Shown here piece after piece: positions 63,177 through 64,000 of a stretch of DNA of 64,000 nucleotides. The stretch's first letter is position 1. Every line of letters starts with the position of its first letter. The notes below the pieces were generated by a model. That model made no database searches. It was not told the DNA's origin and saw only the letters and a list, made by a program, of their open reading frames with translations. The translations under genes and the position numbers were made by a program. This DNA comes from Desulfosudis oleivorans (GTDB taxonomy: Bacteria > Desulfobacterota > Desulfobacteria > Desulfobacterales > SURF-7). The stretch covers positions 1 to 64,000 of the forward strand of contig DYJD01000012.1 in NCBI GenBank assembly GCA_020723325.1, read 5' to 3'.

Positions 63177-64000
63177 ATGAAACCGGAAGATATTCGCAAC
63201 ATCCTGATGATCGGCGCCGGCAATATGGGCCAGCAGATCGGATTCCTCTGCGCCATGAACGGCTTCAACGTGATCATGTATGATGTGGGCAAGGAAGAAC
63301 TTAAACGCGCCGAAAACCGCATGACCAAGCTGGCCGCCCAATTCGTGGCCTCGTCCCATCTGACCCGGGAAAAGGCTGATACGGCCCTGCGCCGGATTCA
63401 GTATATTCCGGATGCGGCCGAGGCAGCCCATGAAGCCGATCTGGTGAGCGAATCCGTGCCGGAAGATCCGGCCCTGAAAGGGCGCGTGTTCGCCCAGTTC
63501 AACAAACTCTGCCCCTATCGCACCGTGTTCACCACCAACACCTCCACCCTGATTCCCTCCATGTTCGCGGAGGCCACCGGCCGGCCGGACCGCTTCGCCG
63601 CCTTTCATTTCCACGATGTGCGCGTGACCAACGTGGTGGATATCATGCCCCATCCCGGCACCTCGCCGGAAACCACGGCCTTGATCCAGGGCTTTGCCGA
63701 ACGTATCGGCCAGATCGCCATTGTCCTGAAAAAGGAAAACTTCGGTTACGTGTTCAACGCCATGCTCATGGATTTGTTCAAGGCGGCCCAGACCCTGGCC
63801 GCCAATCAGGTGGCCGCGGTGGAGGATATCGACCGCTCCTGGATGGGCGTCATGCACACCCTTATCGGACCATTCGGCATCATGGACAGTATCGGTCTGG
63901 ATACGGTCTGGAAGGTCACCGACTATTGGGCCAACCAATTAAAAACCCAACAGGCCCTGACCAATGCGGCTTTTTTGAAACAATACGTGGAACGGGGTGA
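63177..64000 (+). CDS. 3-hydroxyacyl-CoA dehydrogenase, partial at window end
   Basis: At least 274 residues and still open at the window edge. The NAD-binding loop is MIGAGNMGQQIG at the N-terminus, and TTNTSTLIPSMFAEATGRPD plus FAAFHFHDVRVTNVVDIMPH match the 3-hydroxyacyl-CoA dehydrogenase pattern. NFGYVFNAMLMDLFKAA is the start of the C-terminal domain. AAGGAG fits the ATG at 63177; one at 63171 is too close. It follows the kinase in the same operon and should oxidise the 3-hydroxyacyl-CoA of beta-oxidation. Confidence 0.9.
   Translation, partial: MKPEDIRNILMIGAGNMGQQIGFLCAMNGFNVIMYDVGKEELKRAENRMTKLAAQFVASSHLTREKADTALRRIQYIPDAAEAAHEADLVSESVPEDPALKGRVFAQFNKLCPYRTVFTTNTSTLIPSMFAEATGRPDRFAAFHFHDVRVTNVVDIMPHPGTSPETTALIQGFAERIGQIAIVLKKENFGYVFNAMLMDLFKAAQTLAANQVAAVEDIDRSWMGVMHTLIGPFGIMDSIGLDTVWKVTDYWANQLKTQQALTNAAFLKQYVERG

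Noticed and set aside
63006-63938. A 310-codon minus-strand frame at the right edge
   Set aside because: It lies opposite the kinase and the 3-hydroxyacyl-CoA dehydrogenase, whose motifs are clear; the antisense frame shows no family signature.

Overview
The window looks like a chromosomal segment of a strictly anaerobic, probably sulfate-reducing, member of the Desulfobacterota (Desulfobacterales-like). The support is a HdrA-type selenoprotein with a fused MvhD domain beside a tungsten aldehyde oxidoreductase-like protein, a second in-frame UGA in a C-GCAxxG-C-C protein, a glycyl radical enzyme with its activase, several acyl-CoA dehydrogenases with electron-transfer flavoprotein, and a PAS-LuxR regulator of a type common in that group. 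The genus is inference.

Layout. 1-3.3 kb: remains of a first integrated element (Cro-like repressor, papain-like protein, unknown protein, tyrosine integrase), ending at a tRNA-Ser 3' fragment with its terminator. 3.3-13.9 kb: a second, P4-like integrative element (integrase, AlpA-like regulator, DUF3987 protein, zinc-finger/TOPRIM primase, XPB-like helicase, zinc-ribbon protein, ClpP-like SDH proteinase). Short repeats inside its replication genes recur, inverted, in the non-coding right end, which suggests an origin or processing region. 14.2-24.2 kb: a metalloid/methyl-group island: leaderless arsR, MddA-like membrane methyltransferase, arsM, two C-GCAxxG-C-C proteins (one a selenoprotein), rhodanese, metallo-beta-lactamase lipoprotein, and a glycyl radical enzyme with activase whose promoter carries an operator resembling the arsR one.

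24.2-28.3 kb: a methyltransferase, a truncated TolB, a VapBC pair and a PAS-LuxR regulator. 28.6-36.5 kb: an acyl-CoA dehydrogenase followed by an operon of AOR-like protein, ferredoxin and Sec-HdrA-MvhD fusion, resembling the BamB/BamC/BamE modules of class II benzoyl-CoA reductase and related electron-bifurcating complexes. 36.7-42.7 kb: a second toxin-antitoxin pair and a 1740-residue exonuclease-RecQ-UvrD fusion. 43-52.8 kb: amidohydrolase lipoprotein, PilZ protein, metallo-hydrolase, then a decayed mobile zone (RHS fragment cut by an IS21 element, itself cut by a Y1 transposase unit), a cysteine-rich protein, a PEP-CTERM protein and a thioesterase.

52.9-64 kb: groESL, then a fatty-acid catabolic locus: etfBA, a palindromic operator, a histidine phosphatase, two acyl-CoA dehydrogenases, a TetR regulator, an APH-type kinase and a 3-hydroxyacyl-CoA dehydrogenase running off the end. 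A kinase beside an ACAD11-like dehydrogenase suggests a split version of the ACAD10/11 route for hydroxylated acyl-CoAs.

Two real genes (33103-36546 and 23706-24149) are cut at in-frame UGA codons by ordinary ORF calling and are annotated here as full selenoproteins. All assignments are by eye from translated sequence; no database search was possible.
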